The notes beneath the pieces are model-generated. The model was not told the DNA's origin. It saw only the letters and a program-made list of their open reading frames with translations, and ran no database searches. Positions 1 to 11,856 of a stretch of 35,722 bases of DNA are shown in pieces (the first letter of the stretch is position 1; every line of letters starts with the position of its first letter). The stretch comes from Euplotes cf. woodruffi 2 WChen-2021 (Eukaryota > Ciliophora > Spirotrichea > Euplotida > Euplotidae), in contig JAGYYN010021654.1 in assembly GCA_021441665.1 (NCBI GenBank), positions 1 through 35,722 on the forward strand, in the 5' to 3' direction. Made by a program: the position numbers and the translations under genes.

Positions 1-20
1 GTGAGTGATGGTTGAGGTAG

Positions 21-2358
21 TGTGGAGATGCGGGGAATAGTCTAAAACGATCGTATAACGACTTTGAGCGCCCCAGATACAAAAGAGACTATGAATATGC
101 AGATAATTTAAATAACAGCGATCATGAACCATGTTTCGAGCAGACTTGACAAATTTGCAATAAAGACAATTCAAAATTTGACTATCGGAAAGCAAGATCT
201 CCACTTGCAAGAACTAGCGGAGCTGAAAACAAAGACCAATACATCGAAGAATTCCAGCATAACGTTGCTAAAAGCTGAGCAGCAACAGAGAAGAAAGTAT
301 ACAAAGCTTTAGAACTCAGCAGTGATGAAATTGCAAGGCTTAACAATAAAGTTGATATGCTAAATAAGATGGTTTACGACACAAAACCACTAGACCCCGA
401 TGACGTAAAGGAATACATCGATCGAGGTCTCTTCGATCTCAACCAAAAGACCAATGTTGCATATCAAGATCTAGAGCGTCAGAATCAAAAACTGACTTCT
501 GAGCTTGAAAAACTAAAAAGAGCAGTTGACATATTATTTGCTGAGCGAGACAACAATACAGTTAATAACGAAATCCACGAAGAAATTACTAACTTGCATA
601 AAAGCAAGAGAGACCAACACGCGAAGCTTGATGAAGTCTACGACAAACTCGCTGATCTCGAAGTCCAGATTTTTGAGTGTAAAGAAGACCAAAACAGAAG
701 TAAAAAGAACATCATCGACAATGGAGCGGTCAACTCAGAAGTCATAGGTCGGGTCGAAGATCTAAGAAAGCTGCATAATGACGATGTAAACCAGCTCAAC
801 TCAAAAGTGACTAAAAAGTTTGATGAAATATCCTTCGCAATCCAAGCCATCGATAAAGACATCGAAGAAATAGAAAGACGAAGAGTCAACGGTGAGAATG
901 AAGTCCTTAAAAAGGCTTTCCAATACACAAAAGATGGCACTCTTGATAGCGAAATCATGGACTTAAGAAGACGGGTCACCTTGATTGAGAAGGAAGTCGG
1001 CAAACCTAGAGAAATTGCAAGGAACAGTATTGAAGACGAAAGGAGGATTAATGAAATCATCCAAGGCATGGCTGATTTTGAGGCTGAAATTAAGGACATT
1101 CGCAAAGTGCTCTCTGAACACGATACTGACATCCAAGACACTGCTAAACTTATTCATGTACTTGACCAACAGACTATTAAGAATAAGGACATGTTCGATA
1201 ATATTAATAGAAGACTGGAAAGCTTAGAAATGTTAAAAGACACAGTTGCGAAGGAAAAAATTGATTGAAGAAAAAGCATTGATGACCTGAGGCTTGCATG
1301 TGAAGCTGAATTTAACTCAGTCAAAAAAGCTGAGATCGAAGATATGAATAAGCTTAACAGCAAAATAAACAGCTTAATCGCACTTCAAGATGTCGTTGAG
1401 CATCTGTCAAATAAAGTAAACCAAGTTGAACAAGAAGTTGAAGGAGTGAGGTTCGATAGGAAAGTGTCTCCTATAAAAATTACTAATAAAGTACCTGCGG
1501 ATAATTTAGTCAGCTCAATGTCTCAGTTAACTAAACTATACGGTGATTATAACAAAAGCAAGAAGACAAATACAATTTCATTTGATGATACCGCGAATAA
1601 GCCTTCAAATGGGAGAAATAAGGCCCTGAATCGATCTCCATCAATGGAGTCTAAAACTAAAAGCGATAGATTTTCGTCACCAGACATTAAGATTAGAGAC
1701 GGCAATCCAACAAAGACGAGCTTTGGAAGACAATATGCAAATGAAATCGGAAGGAACTCAGACTACATCAACAACGAAGATGATTTTACCCGCAAGGACG
1801 ATACGAAGTACAAGTCAACTGGAGATGATATGTACTCGACAATCCCTCAAAAATGTATTTTTCTGCTTACTAATCATATATAGTGACGCTTAGAGATTTA
1901 GTCAAGAACTCAGCGATGCCTGAAAGCTACAAAGTCAGTCAGATAAATCAAGAACAAAGGACTAGAGGCAGATCGAAGGACAATCTTATGAGAAAGGATA
2001 GAGGCAAAGAGACCAGTGCGTCTAAGTATGCTTACAGTAAGCAGAAAGAAGTCAACCAGCTCGCATCAGGAGACAATACTTATCGTATGCTAGTTTTTAA
2101 TAAGCCAAAATTTGTAGTGAATTTAACAATCATGATTGAATACTCTAGCCTTTTGCTTATTTATTAGCAGTCAGTAAATAAATATGTTTAGCGCTAAAGA
2201 AAAGCTCAAATGCCAAAAGCAGATCAAGACTGTCTAAAGGCAACGACGACTATAATGTAAGTGATGAAGAAATAGACGGAAACTTCACGCATGAAACAGT
2301 TGGAGATAAAGTCACGAAACTCAGCAAAATGGAGAAGCAAAGCAAACTTATAAAATAA
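21..2358 (+). CDS. Coiled-coil protein, 5' partial
   Basis: The frame is open from about base 21 and continues left of the window; bases 1-20 (GTGAG...GGTAG) may be the end of, or a whole, intron. Exons proposed: 21-1854, 1884-2084, 2192-2358. In-frame TGA codons (for example at 1266) are read as Cys. The middle (about bases 350-1480) is a long charged heptad-rich coiled coil. The tail is Ser/Lys/Asn-rich and probably disordered. Intron 1855-1883 carries a TACTAAT branch-like box at 1868-1874. The gene ends at AAA-TAA (2353-2358), the same hexamer used elsewhere for frameshifting; no good downstream frame exists, so it is a real stop. No family recognised; a cytoskeletal or basal-body role is only a guess from composition. 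It converges on the next gene with an 80-base gap. Confidence 0.75.
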
Positions 2359-2438
2359 GTTGTTTCTATTTTCAATGCTTAAAGCGAAGTTTATTTGTAC
2401 AGCAGTAATATTGAAATGACCTTTGAATTATGTATGAA

Positions 2439-5400
2439 TTACCTCCACATCATTTTTTGATTTTCTTTTTGCTGTTCTTTCATCGAAGCCTCTTCTTTCT
2501 TCTTTCGCTCGTACTTGCTCATAATTATTGTGATGAAGTTTCTCGAAGTGTTCTGCTTAAGATTCTTGTCGTTCAGGATTAAGTCCCACTTGTGGTTTCA
2601 CGATGGATCGTGAAACGACAGATGTTCGATTCCATTTGCCATTTTATTAACTAAATATGGTAAATTTGAACTTACCGATTTCTTTTGAAATATAAGACGA
2701 CTTGACCATGTATGAAAAGTAAGTGTAGTTGAAGTAGTTCTCCTCTCGCCTTGCTCGACCCTAAGCAATATAAGCACCGATGTGTGACACTTACTAAATT
2801 ATTAGTGATGTCTTTGATAATCATATCTGCCTCCTGATGCATCTTAGATCCTTCTTGGTAGTGCTTTAGTAAATCGTAGATGTCGAGTGAGCTGATGCTG
2901 CCGTTACAGTCGTAGTCGTAAATCGAAAATGAGATCCTGTTTTTATCCATTGCAGAGCCATACAACATCTTGAAGAACCTGTAAAAAAGATCATGCTTGA
3001 CGAAGACTTTATTTCGACCATAAACTTATGTAAATATAAAATTATGTAACAAATTTGTTGATAAATCAACTATGATAAACAATCATTTTGTAATAAAAAT
3101 GAGCAGTATAAAATTTTGAGGCAAAAAATAATCCAGGTCTTATTTGAAAATAAAATTTACCTCCTTAAGTACTGTTCAAAAGAAATCCGGGCCTTGGTTT
3201 TGTATCACGACAAGTAGTTGTAAAATCTTTTTGCAAGAGACTCATTACTATATCCGAAGACTGTTGGGAACCCTTGCATGAGGCTTTCTTCATTGATATA
3301 AATGTCTTTGGTTTCAGCTTCGTTCGCTTCTTTTTTAGCAAGTAAGATGAAGTTCTTCTCAAGGTACTTGATATGAGTCTTATTGAAGTACTGGATGTAC
3401 TCTCGCAGAGCAATGTGTTCGTGTCCATCAGGCAATTGGTGAGTTTTCTTTCTCTTTCTGTCAGTTATTATTTGCTCATAGGTTCCTGTAAGCTGGACTG
3501 CATCACTGTTGAAGATCATCGGATCGACAAGGTTCCAAAATTTAACTGAGTTTAGCTCCTCCTGCGTGTAGAACATAGGCACTTGCTGATGGGACCTCGA
3601 ACTTGGTGAAAGAGCATTCATTCTTTCATTATACTTCATCTTCAGTATTTCTTTATTTAAAATGCTCATGTGGGTCGATCAAGCCGTTAGTTAAGTACTT
3701 CACTAAGTCGTTGAACAAGTGCGGGATTCCATAATCGAAATCGAGATTCAAAAAATCGTCTTCGTTCAAAGTAACGCAAGGAGGAAGTTTCACTGCGGTC
3801 GATGTGAATATATTCTTGTGCTCGAATACATTTATAGTAAAGTCGCATGCTGGTTTGCAAATATCCCCACTCATCTTATATCTTTTAAAAGCTTGCCCCA
3901 TGATAGTGTTTTTATCGAGTTCTAGATAAATATAAAATCGGGGTAAGTAACTTACCAAGGTAGCCTTTAAGTCCTAAATATCCTTCTTCATCTTTTGTGC
4001 TGCAGTCTTCTTTGATTTCAAAAAACTCGATTTTCTTATTGTAAATTAATTCAGAGATCTTTGAGATGTCAGGGACAAATACATTCGAGAACAAGTCCGA
4101 CTTCGTGTCTTTGATCATTGGAGCCTAGGCAAAATGACGCTGTGCTGACTTACAAAGTCATTGTATAGCTTGTCATCCTCAAGAAGCGTGATGTAAGACT
4201 GGATCGGGATGTACTCCTTACAGTTTTGGAAGATTTGAAATACGTCATGCTCGCATATGTTCCCCTTACCGCTGATGTCGTAGCACTTAAATCAGAACAA
4301 CTGCACTAAGTGTATTGGAGACTTTAAAAAATTTGTAAAGTGGTCGATAAACTTGGTGTACCCCATTTGGTATGAGCTCGGAGTCGATGCAAATATGTTC
4401 AATGTCTGTAGTTTACTTTAAGCAACAACAAACAGATTAACAAGTAAAAATATATTACTAGTCGCTCAGCTAATTTTGGAGGATACCGCTTGCTTAAAAA
4501 CAGCTTCAAGTTGTTTCTGTTTAGATTTCAGTGCTTTATGTGGTATATTTCTGGTCCATCTCCAATACAAATAATTCTAAATAAGTTTTCTAGGATTCTT
4601 CTCGGACCTATAATATAGTTTTATTATTGTTACTGTTGACGTCGTCGACATCTGGCATATTGACAAATTTTGTATAAATATCAGATATTGAGTCTGCTTT
4701 CTTAACTGTTTGATTTTTATTCGCTTGTTTTGGCAAGTAATGTGCAGATCTTGCGTTACTTGATCCTTTCTTTTGGCTATGAAGAGTATAAACTTCATCG
4801 ATGATTAAATTATCACTAATTAAGTTACTTTAGATTCAAATAGACGTCTGTATCATCATCTCTGCATTTGCTGTGTTCACTGTTCTTGCCGCGGATCTGC
4901 TTAGACTGCTTGTAGTAAATATCCATTTTCCTTAAAAATTGAGATTGCAAAATTACTCTTTATTTTCTGCTGTTTTCAGAACGTTCGGTGATTGATTCTA
5001 TTTGTAAGGTGTCATTCCTTCCTCCGAAGTTGAGCATCGGAGGCTTCAAAATAAGATTGTTATCCTTCATCCTAACGCTTCTCTTCCTGAGGTCTATATT
5101 CGGAAGAGCTGACTTTCGATCAGACACCGCAAGATTTTGAGTCGCGTTTCTTGTCACGTTTGCTTTGTTCACGATTTGTGAGGAAAAGGAGTCCATCTTT
5201 TTTATAGCTCTAGAGGTCTTGCCACCAGAGTCCATATCTCCGACATTGATAAGCTCGTGGTTACGCTTTCTCCTCTCAGCTCTGACCTTCTCACCGGAAT
5301 TAAAGAACCCAGAGGTGCATGTTTTGAACTCTGGCTTCATAGCAGCTCGGGATCGGGAGAAGGCCCGTGTAAGTCCAGCTCGTTTGGCTTCTTCTTTGAA

Positions 5401-5985
5401 GATCTTAAAGAACCTCTGACCGTCAGCTATCGAAATATTAGCTATGGTGGTGAAGACTTACAAAACTTCTCCATTGCTTGCAAAAGCTCATAAGTCTTCT
5501 TATTCGCAGGGCTTTTGAGGTTCACTGCGCTTTTGCTTCCTTTTAGTTTCTTCGGAGAGGCTGGATGAAGGTTAGCAACAAGTTATAGTAAAAAACTAAG
5601 GATTTTAAATCATTTTAATTATTTTGAAGAGAATGTTTCTTCATAGAATAGTTAACAAAAATATATAATGACATTTGATCTACAGAAACCTGCAACAAAC
5701 AAAAATTAATTTTACTGAGTAACAATTATTTTATGATGTAGCTCAAAATAAGTGCTAGTAAATCGTAGACTATTTATAAAAGAATAAATTCAAATTTCAT
5801 TTTGCTGATTTAAGCATAATATGACCAAATATGATTACTATATGATAAATAGCAAACATAAAAAAGCATATAATGCGTTGTTTATTTTTATTACAGTTTT
5901 CTTGGTTTGTAGCAGCCTTGCTGTTATCAGGTATGAGGCCGAGCTCTTTTCTCAATTCATTCTTCAAATTTTCATACATCAACAT
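2439..5985 (-). CDS. Large multi-exon EF-hand protein
   Basis: Read from 5985 down to the TAA at 2439. The N-terminus starts MLMYENLKNELRKEL, then a 334-base intron (5561-5894), then exons at 5462-5560 and 5426-4957. Next come an AAA-TAA +1 shift (4960-4965) and a 26-base intron (4931-4956). A further +1 shift is proposed at AAG-TAA (4825-4830) and another at AAA-TAA (3653-3658). Two EF-hand-like loops are visible: DISGKGNICEHD near 4270 and DYDCNGSISSLD near 2900, the second a good D-x-D-x-N-G-x-I loop. This suggests a Ca2+-binding protein with an EF-hand pair late in the chain and a basic disordered first third. Several 25-60 base introns join in phase. The segments at 2439-4926 and 4957-5985 look like separate genes unless the 4960 shift is allowed; I favour one gene because shift plus intron restores the frame exactly. 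The specific family is not recognised. Confidence 0.7.
3653..3658 (-). other. +1 frameshift site AAA-TAA
   Basis: In the EF-hand gene the frame ending H-F-K meets TAA directly after AAA. Skipping one T continues as K-E-I-L-K-M-K, an open frame of over 150 codons with good codon use. Canonical Euplotes slippery hexamer. Confidence 0.85.
4960..4965 (-). other. +1 frameshift site AAA-TAA followed by a 26-base intron
   Basis: S-R-K then TAA. A one-base skip gives K-E, an intron at 4931-4956 (GTAATT...TTTAAG), then K-M-D-I-Y-Y-K in frame. This joins what would otherwise be two genes with a 33-base gap. Confidence 0.65.
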
Positions 5986-5988
5986 TTT

Positions 5989-5998
5989 ATTTTCAATT
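5989..5998 (-). other. Candidate chromosome breakage sequence
   Basis: AATTGAAAAT on the minus strand matches HATTGAAaHH at all positions, in the gap between the EF-hand start and the Sep15-like gene's stop. Confidence 0.4.
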
Positions 5999-6098
5999 TA
6001 TAATTAATTACAAATTCAGAGTTGAGGTTTAAAAAGATATCAGTACAAAAAAGCAAATTATTAGATACTTTTGTAGGCTAGTTTTGAGGATAAACAAA

Positions 6099-6574
6099 TT
6101 ACTTGACGACAGCTCCAACATCATCGATCTTTGTGGTTTCTTTCGGTGAGTACTGAAGGCCTTTTGACTTCAAAAATTCAGTGATTTCGTCAGTCTTGTA
6201 ATTGCTGAGGTCAACTGTTTCTCCAATTTCCTGACTGTTTTGATCGAAGAACTTCACTCTTGGGTCTCCTCCAACGTACTTTACTAAATACAGAAGGTCA
6301 GTTGATGTGAGAGTGATTTTTTAAATAAGCTAGTATTTATTGCTTTACCTTCTAAAAATGGGAAGTTCTGCGCTTCATTCGCGATGAAGGCTTTGACTTC
6401 TGGCAGTTTGCTAAGCTTGCATCTTGGACAAGTTAAGATTTGTGCAGATACAGCAGCGCCTTGAGCTTGCTCTGCAGCTGTGAGCGGTAGGCTAAACATA
6501 GTTGGAATGATGATATATGCTTTGGCTTACCATATCATTAAAAACAGCAGTAGTGACACTAACCAAGTCTTCAT
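6099..6574 (-). CDS. Sep15/SelM-domain ER redox protein (Cys form)
   Basis: Exons 6531-6574, 6349-6491 and 6099-6283 (introns of 39 and 65 bases) join in phase into about 120 residues. The first 20 or so residues (MKTWLVSLLLFLMICLPLTA) form a clear signal peptide. Then come TCPRCKLSKLPEVKAFI and, later, VKYVGGDPRVKFFD, matching the thioredoxin-like fold of selenoproteins F and M (CxxC/CxxU, KLxxLPEVKAF, the GADP-like turn, and a closing acidic helix). Family members sit in the ER lumen and act in glycoprotein redox quality control. The redox pair is C-P-R-C coded by TGT and TGC, so there is no selenocysteine although UGA is a sense codon here. No KDEL-like tail is visible; the protein ends ...DVGAVVK. 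The start is 51 bases from the divergent TPR gene. Confidence 0.85.
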
Positions 6575-6625
6575 TTTCTTTATTTATAATACTACAAATG
6601 AACTTTAAATATTGAATTAAATAAA

Positions 6626-9041
6626 ATGGCATCTGAAAGCGACCTCTTTGATCAGGAAGGAATGACCGAAGAAGAGATGCGAATTGAACGAATGTTTGAA
6701 GAAGCCGATGAGTATATGATCAACCTTAAAGACTTCCAAAAAGCAAAAAATATATACCAAAATATCATAAAAATCGATCCGAATAATATCGATGCAATAA
6801 ACAGCTTATCGCAATGAATTCAAAACTTAAAGGAGGATTCGTTTTTTAACAAGTGCAAAAGTCTCTACGACAGGTCACTCGAAATTTGTCCTGATGACTA
6901 CATGACGAATTTTTATATGGGGATTCTGTATTACAAATGAAAGCATAACGATCGGGATAATATCATGAAAGCATTAGAATACTTGCTTAAAGCTGAAGCA
7001 AGTGATTCAAACACCTCAGTCCTGTACAACATCGCTGTTATCTACGAAGAAATCGGCGAGCTACACAATGCAGAGAACTACTACCTAAGGATTCTGGATA
7101 TCAATAAAACTATCGACAATAACGATACAATAAAAGATGCAATAAGGGACCAGAATTTAAAAGTGTACAACAGCCTTGCTGTGAACTCAAAAAAGCAAGG
7201 AAAGCTCAATCAAGCGATTATTTACTTCAAAGACGGACTGAAGCTTGATCCGAATAACTTCGTGTTCCTGTATAACCTCGGGTTGGTCTATTCAAAGCTG
7301 TGCAAGCACAATCAAGCGTTAAAAATATTCAACAAAGCAGTGCTTAGTAAGCTATTTTAGGCTAACAGTCTTGAGTCTAAATTTCGCATAAAAATTACAT
7401 ATAGACCCTGCAGATTACAAAGTCGAAAATGCGTATAAAATGATTGCAGAGACCTATGAAAAACTCGAAAAATACGACGAAGCGCTTAAAACGTATAAAA
7501 TCATCGAGGAAAAGGGATTTACGACTCCTGAAATCGAGCAAAAAATTATTGAAATCACGAAGAAAAATGACGACAGGCTGTATTTATCTGAAAATGAGGA
7601 CAAAAAGACTTTTAAAAGCATCAAATTATCAGACACAATAACTTACAATGAAAAGTAAGTCTTCGAAGTCATCCAAAGGGAGTCTTAGAAAGATCCACAA
7701 CGCTCTCGAAGGAATTTGCTCGACTGTCAATAACGATGGCAGTGAAGGCCAAAAACAAAAAGATGAAGCACAAAATAGTGGCAAGGACGACGAAAATGAC
7801 TTAGAAGAGAAGCCAGAACCGAAAATTAAATTTACTAAATCTAAGTTCGAGCAAGCGAATATTAATAGCGACTTCATCAATTCCTTAGATGAAGTCAAAA
7901 AGCAATTCAAAGAAGGAGATGGCGATACACCAAAAGCTTTGGATACTTTAGAAGAAGAACAAATTGAAGTTGAAACTGTCGAAGACTACGAACTGTGGGA
8001 CATGAAGAAGTGCAAAAGCATTATAAGAATGTACCCAAAATAATGAAAAAGCATACTATAGAACCGGATATATCTTGCTGAAGGAAGTTACAAGTCCGCA
8101 TAATTCCGTCGACCAGGTCCCGAATTTTGGTGGTGAGTCCCTTCGATCAAACATCGACAGCACGAGGTTTATAAAAGCGCGAGCTTGCTTTCAAGAATGT
8201 CTCGAGATCAACCCGGACTTTAGAAAAGGCGACATCCTCGAGCTGATCGGCGATTGAATCTTCAAAAATGAGAAAGAAGACTTTGCAAAGGCTCTGCAGT
8301 TTTACGAAGATGCAAGCAAAATCAATCCTGAGAGTGTGTCCTTGGCTATCAAGCAAGGACGGTGATACGAGAAGCTTCAGCAAAATAACAAAGCGATTGA
8401 ATTCTATGAAAAAGCAGTTGAAGTTAATAAAAATAGTAAAAACTGAACTCCGATGTTTCGGCTTGCCTGGGCTAATATTAGAGGTAATAACTTCCAGGTC
8501 GGCATTGATATCCTCAAAGAGGCACTCAAAATTGAACCGAATAATTCAGAAATGCTTAATAAGTTAGGTGAAACTTTAATTCGGCTTGAAAAGGATGAAG
8601 TCCTTGATGAAGCAAAGCAATATCTTAGAAAGTCCATCAAGTTATAAACACTGGAAGCTACGAAGCTTACTTAAATCTTGGAAGAGTCTATCGCAAATAA
8701 AGGGAATATCGAAGCAGCTATAAAATGATTCGAAAAGGCACTAAGAAGATCGAAACAACCAGAAAACATATACTTTTACTTAGCTGAAGCATTTGAAAAG
8801 CAAAATCAAACTGAAAAAGCACTAAGATTATATAAACAATGACTATCAATTGATAAAAAATAATTTCAAATGATGCGTGTACTTTGCTACATTCCTGGCA
8901 AAGCAAAGAGACATCCAAAAGGCTTGAAAATATTTTAAACATGCTTTAAAAATTCAGCCAGATAATCAGTATGTAAGATTCTCGCTAAACAAGCTGCTGC
9001 AGAAGGTAAAAAGTTCAAATAAAAAGCCTGCGAAGAAATAA
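6626..9041 (+). CDS. Multi-TPR repeat protein with five frameshifts
   Basis: About 770 residues made mostly of tetratricopeptide repeats (for example ALEYLLKAEASDSNTSVLYN, YNLGLVYSKLCKHNQALKIF, KQGRCYEKLQQNNKAIEFYE), split by an acidic low-complexity insert around 7660-7990. One intron at 7347-7404 joins in phase (L-N-P-A-D-Y). TGA is Cys at several repeat positions, notably G-R-C-Y-E-K-L near 8360. The frame changes at AAG-TAA 7653-7658 (+1), AAA-TAA 8038-8043 (+1), TTA-TAA 8642-8647 (+2), AAA-TAA 8695-8700 (+1) and AAA-TAA 8858-8863 (+1). TPR periodicity continues across the last three, the best evidence that they are real. The final AAA-TAA (9036-9041) terminates. TPR arrays are protein-binding scaffolds; which complex (ciliary, APC/C or other) cannot be told. 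Confidence 0.85.
7653..7658 (+). other. +1 frameshift site AAG-TAA
   Basis: TPR gene: ...Y-N-E-K then TAA; +1 continues K-S-S-K-S-S-K-G-S-L-R for about 130 codons. The P-site codon is AAG instead of AAA. Confidence 0.75.
8038..8043 (+). other. +1 frameshift site AAA-TAA
   Basis: TPR gene: ...R-M-Y-P-K then TAA; +1 gives N-E-K-A-Y-Y-R-T-G-Y-I, the start of the next TPR-like helix. Confidence 0.85.
8642..8647 (+). other. Probable +2 frameshift at TTA-TAA
   Basis: TPR gene: ...R-K-S-I-K-L then TAA. Skipping two bases (TA) gives N-T-G-S-Y-E-A-Y-L-N-L-G-R-V-Y, a proper TPR A helix; the +1 frame does not fit. No GT-AG intron fits here. Confidence 0.65.
8695..8700 (+). other. +1 frameshift site AAA-TAA
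   Basis: TPR gene: L-G-R-V-Y-R-K then TAA; +1 gives K-G-N-I-E-A-A-I-K-C-F-E-K-A-L, completing the same TPR unit across the site. Confidence 0.88.
8858..8863 (+). other. +1 frameshift site AAA-TAA
   Basis: TPR gene: ...C-L-S-I-D-K-K then TAA; +1 gives N-F-K-C-C-V-Y-F-A-T-F-L-A-K, again in TPR register, ending in the last repeat and the true stop. Confidence 0.85.
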
Positions 9042-9083
9042 GCGCACTTAAGACGTAATGCATAATTTTATTCTCCTAAATAT

Positions 9084-9093
9084 TATTTCAATT
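9084..9093 (-). other. Candidate chromosome breakage sequence
   Basis: AATTGAAATA (minus), 42 bases after the TPR stop; a second core at 9215-9220 lies closer to the next gene. Confidence 0.4.
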
Positions 9094-9294
9094 TCTGTAA
9101 TTTATAAAAGCTTTAAAAAAACAGCAGATTTTATTTTAATTTTTGATAAAAATCGCTATAGCAATTCGAAATTTCACTTGGCTTAAAGCAAATAAAAAAT
9201 AGCTTAATGGTGGATTCAATTACAAATACTAATTTTGTCTGCGTCCGCCTACAAAATAAATCAAATTGATATACTAATTTCATATTGTTCGAAT

Positions 9295-11856
9295 GGAGTA
9301 CTCTGACAAAAAGCCACCAAAAGTCAACGCGCAGCCTTTATCAGGCAAAAAGAAGCAGCAAGAGCGAGAAATCACAAACGAAGCGAAAAGACTGTTTTTA
9401 GACGAAGGAAGCAACATCTGAAGGATGTCGGGATATGAAGAAGCAATGCTTCGTATGAACCTTCAGTGTCAATCTGCGATATTTTATTTTCATTGGTTAT
9501 TTTTACTCCGCAAGGTTCACATTAAGCCATATTTTTGCTATTTAAACAGCATTTTAACTATTGTTCAAAATCATTAGGAACTGAGGGAAAATAATGTGCC
9601 TAAGGCAATATCAATTCAACGTTATTTTAGCAAAGACGCAGCTGTCTACAAACAGCTATGAATAATTATTATCCTGTAGTTTAGAATATTACTCAATCCT
9701 GCTGTTACTAAAATCAGCCTTGCGTATGATAAAAAATCGCGGTTAAAGTAACCTTTAGATCCAAAGCAAGACAGCAAATATAACAAAGCCGAAATGAGCA
9801 AGTCTCCAGTGTATTTGAAAGCAAAAGTCGGCCAAGAGCACATTTACAAAGAGAAAGCAAATCCGTATGAATGTCCAGAGGAACTCAACAGTAATAATGA
9901 GTGCAGTTCTCGCTTGAGGACAGCCAATCACCGTATTTATAGCTTTGCTTGTTTTTAATCCCCAATGTTGCTACGCACTGACTGATAGTTTATTAGGCAG
10001 CAACAGGCTCAAGTACTTTGTCAATAAGGAAGAGATGGACTGGATTAAAAATAAATTTCAGAAGAAATTGTTCTCGATTAAAAGAAATAAACATGTACGT
10101 TTTCATTTTCAAAATAAGTTATTTTATACGCACTTGCTTATTTTTGATTTTTTAGGTAAATTTTGCATTTTTTAGCTTAATTTTAAGTATTGGTTAATAT
10201 ACGCCTTTGAATTGGTATCGATAGTTCTTTATTTTGGTTAAAAGTATTTATTTGAATGCTAAGTTATTAAGTAAAATATCGTAAAAATAAATATTACTGC
10301 TTGTTGCTAATTTTTTACTAAATTTAGACAAATAAACTGACTCCTGCAAGTGGAAATGATAATATGCGACTTTCTAATGAATTTGGTACTTTTGAAAATA
10401 AAGCAACTGGTAATTACTTTGATTAAATTTATTTCAGGCGTGGATATGTTCAACGATGAGTTATCAAGAGCTCAATGTACGAAAGATAAATTTTGAAAGT
10501 TCTCTAAAACTCATTCTAAATTTCATCGTTTTGTCAACAAAACTACAACGAAGTTTATGAGGACAAAAGAAAATCAATTAAGGCCGCAAACATCTGAAGA
10601 CTTAAAAGAAATCAGATGAAAATCGCTTTCAGTCCAGCGAGATAGAACACACAATACTGACAACAACTCTCGCACAAACCATTCCAAATTAGCATTTAGA
10701 TTTCCGTATGAAAACATCAAAATCAACGGATTTTTGCAAAGCGGCGGAATCCCTGAGAGCTATCGTATAAATAGAGAACATTTAAACGTATCGGAGACGA
10801 AATAACGCCACGCCAGCTCTATTTATAGACAATATCGCTCAAAAGGTCGCAAACATCAAACTAGAGCATCGTGATGCTAAAAACAGCGCTGGAGATGGTA
10901 AAAATACAAACACAGGACTCGAAGCAGTCAATGTCCAGCCTGTAGCTAATAAACAAGTGAACCCCACTGCTTTTAAGCCTAAAAATCACAATAGCGAGCT
11001 TACGCTTGCAAAAGTAGGCGACTACATGATCTCTGAACTGCTCGGTAGAGGCTCCTATGCAACTGTCTACCTCGCCACATCGATTAAAGACGATAAGCAG
11101 GTAGCAATAAAAATTTATGAAGGCGATAGGAAAGGCAAAGGCACAAGAGACGAAATCTCGATGCTTAAATAAGATCGAGCATGAGGCAGTCATTAAATAT
11201 ATTGAGCAGTTTATGTTCAACAAAAAGCAGCATATCGTCTTAGAGCATGCTGAAGGGACCTCATTACTCAGATACCTAAAGAATAACAAATAGAATCTCA
11301 GAGCCTGACACGAAGATTATTTTCAAAAAGATATAATACGTATAAAAATAACCACAATTTTATCAAGACATATTTTAAAAACACAGAAAATATACCAAAA
11401 GTTAGCAAATGTAGCAATGATAAATATACAAAAATCAACTTTGAGAGCAATGCATTTGCAGCAAATAAAATGTACAAGACAAATTATGGATCTTCAAAGC
11501 CGTACCACAATTTTGGTCATCGGAACTCAAAAAGCAAAAATGAGTTGCGAAATAACATCGCAAGCCACTTGAACTCAGCATGCGACCAACCGATCTCATT
11601 CGATACCGATATTAAGTTAGGGCGTATTACAGAGAACAATTCGAGGAATAATATTCAACAAGTGAAGATTGAGACAGCTCAACGTAAAGAAGCGAAGTTG
11701 ACGACTATAATACACCAGCAAAGGCTTCGATTCGCAACTTTAGAGTAAGCCTGTCGCTATAATATCTTTAGAAACACCCACCTGACCTCGCCTATTGCAA
11801 AGAAATCGCAAATGAGAAGCATTAAAAACTCAAGCGAAGTTGGAATGAAAATTTAA
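9295..11856 (+). CDS. Kinase N-lobe protein lacking the catalytic lobe; possible pseudogene
   Basis: The start is probably MEYSDKKPPKVNAQ at 9295; exons before 9989 are poorly resolved and contain an in-frame TAA (9749-9751). Later pieces join well: 9989-10094, 10328-10409 and 10438 onward (introns 10095-10327 and 10410-10437). A +1 shift at AAA-TAA 10800-10805 leads into a kinase N-lobe: G-R-G-S-Y-A-T-V glycine loop and V-A-I-K-I-Y lysine. A +1 at 11167-11172 gives D-E-I-S-M-L-K-K-I-E-H-E-A-V-I-K, and a +1 at AAA-TAG 11288-11293 gives R-I-S-E-P-D-T-K-I-I-F-K-K-I. There the domain stops. No HRD, DFG or APE follows. After ATA-TAA (11331-11336) a Lys/Asn-rich tail runs on, with an intron near 11747-11773, to the stop at 11854. 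Either a catalytically dead remnant or a gene with a missing segment. Confidence 0.6.
11167..11172 (+). other. +1 frameshift site AAA-TAA in kinase helix C
   Basis: D-E-I-S-M-L-K then TAA; +1 gives K-I-E-H-E-A-V-I-K-Y-I-E-Q-F, the exact expected run of a protein kinase after helix C (xxLKxIxHxxIxxYxxxF). Confidence 0.9.
11288..11293 (+). other. +1 frameshift site AAA-TAG in kinase hinge region
   Basis: S-L-L-R-Y-L-K-N-N-K then TAG; +1 gives R-I-S-E-P-D-T-K-I-I-F-K-K, matching the kinase helix D to E sequence (RxSExxAxxIFxQ). The only clear TAG version in the window. Confidence 0.88.

Noticed and set aside
638-1141. Minus-strand ORF of 167 codons
   Set aside because: Ser/Leu-rich antisense shadow of the coiled-coil gene.
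4818-4830. A 13-base intron GTAACTTAATTAG in the EF-hand gene
   Set aside because: Too short for splicing; a +1 shift at AAG-TAA gives the same downstream frame with only open codons.
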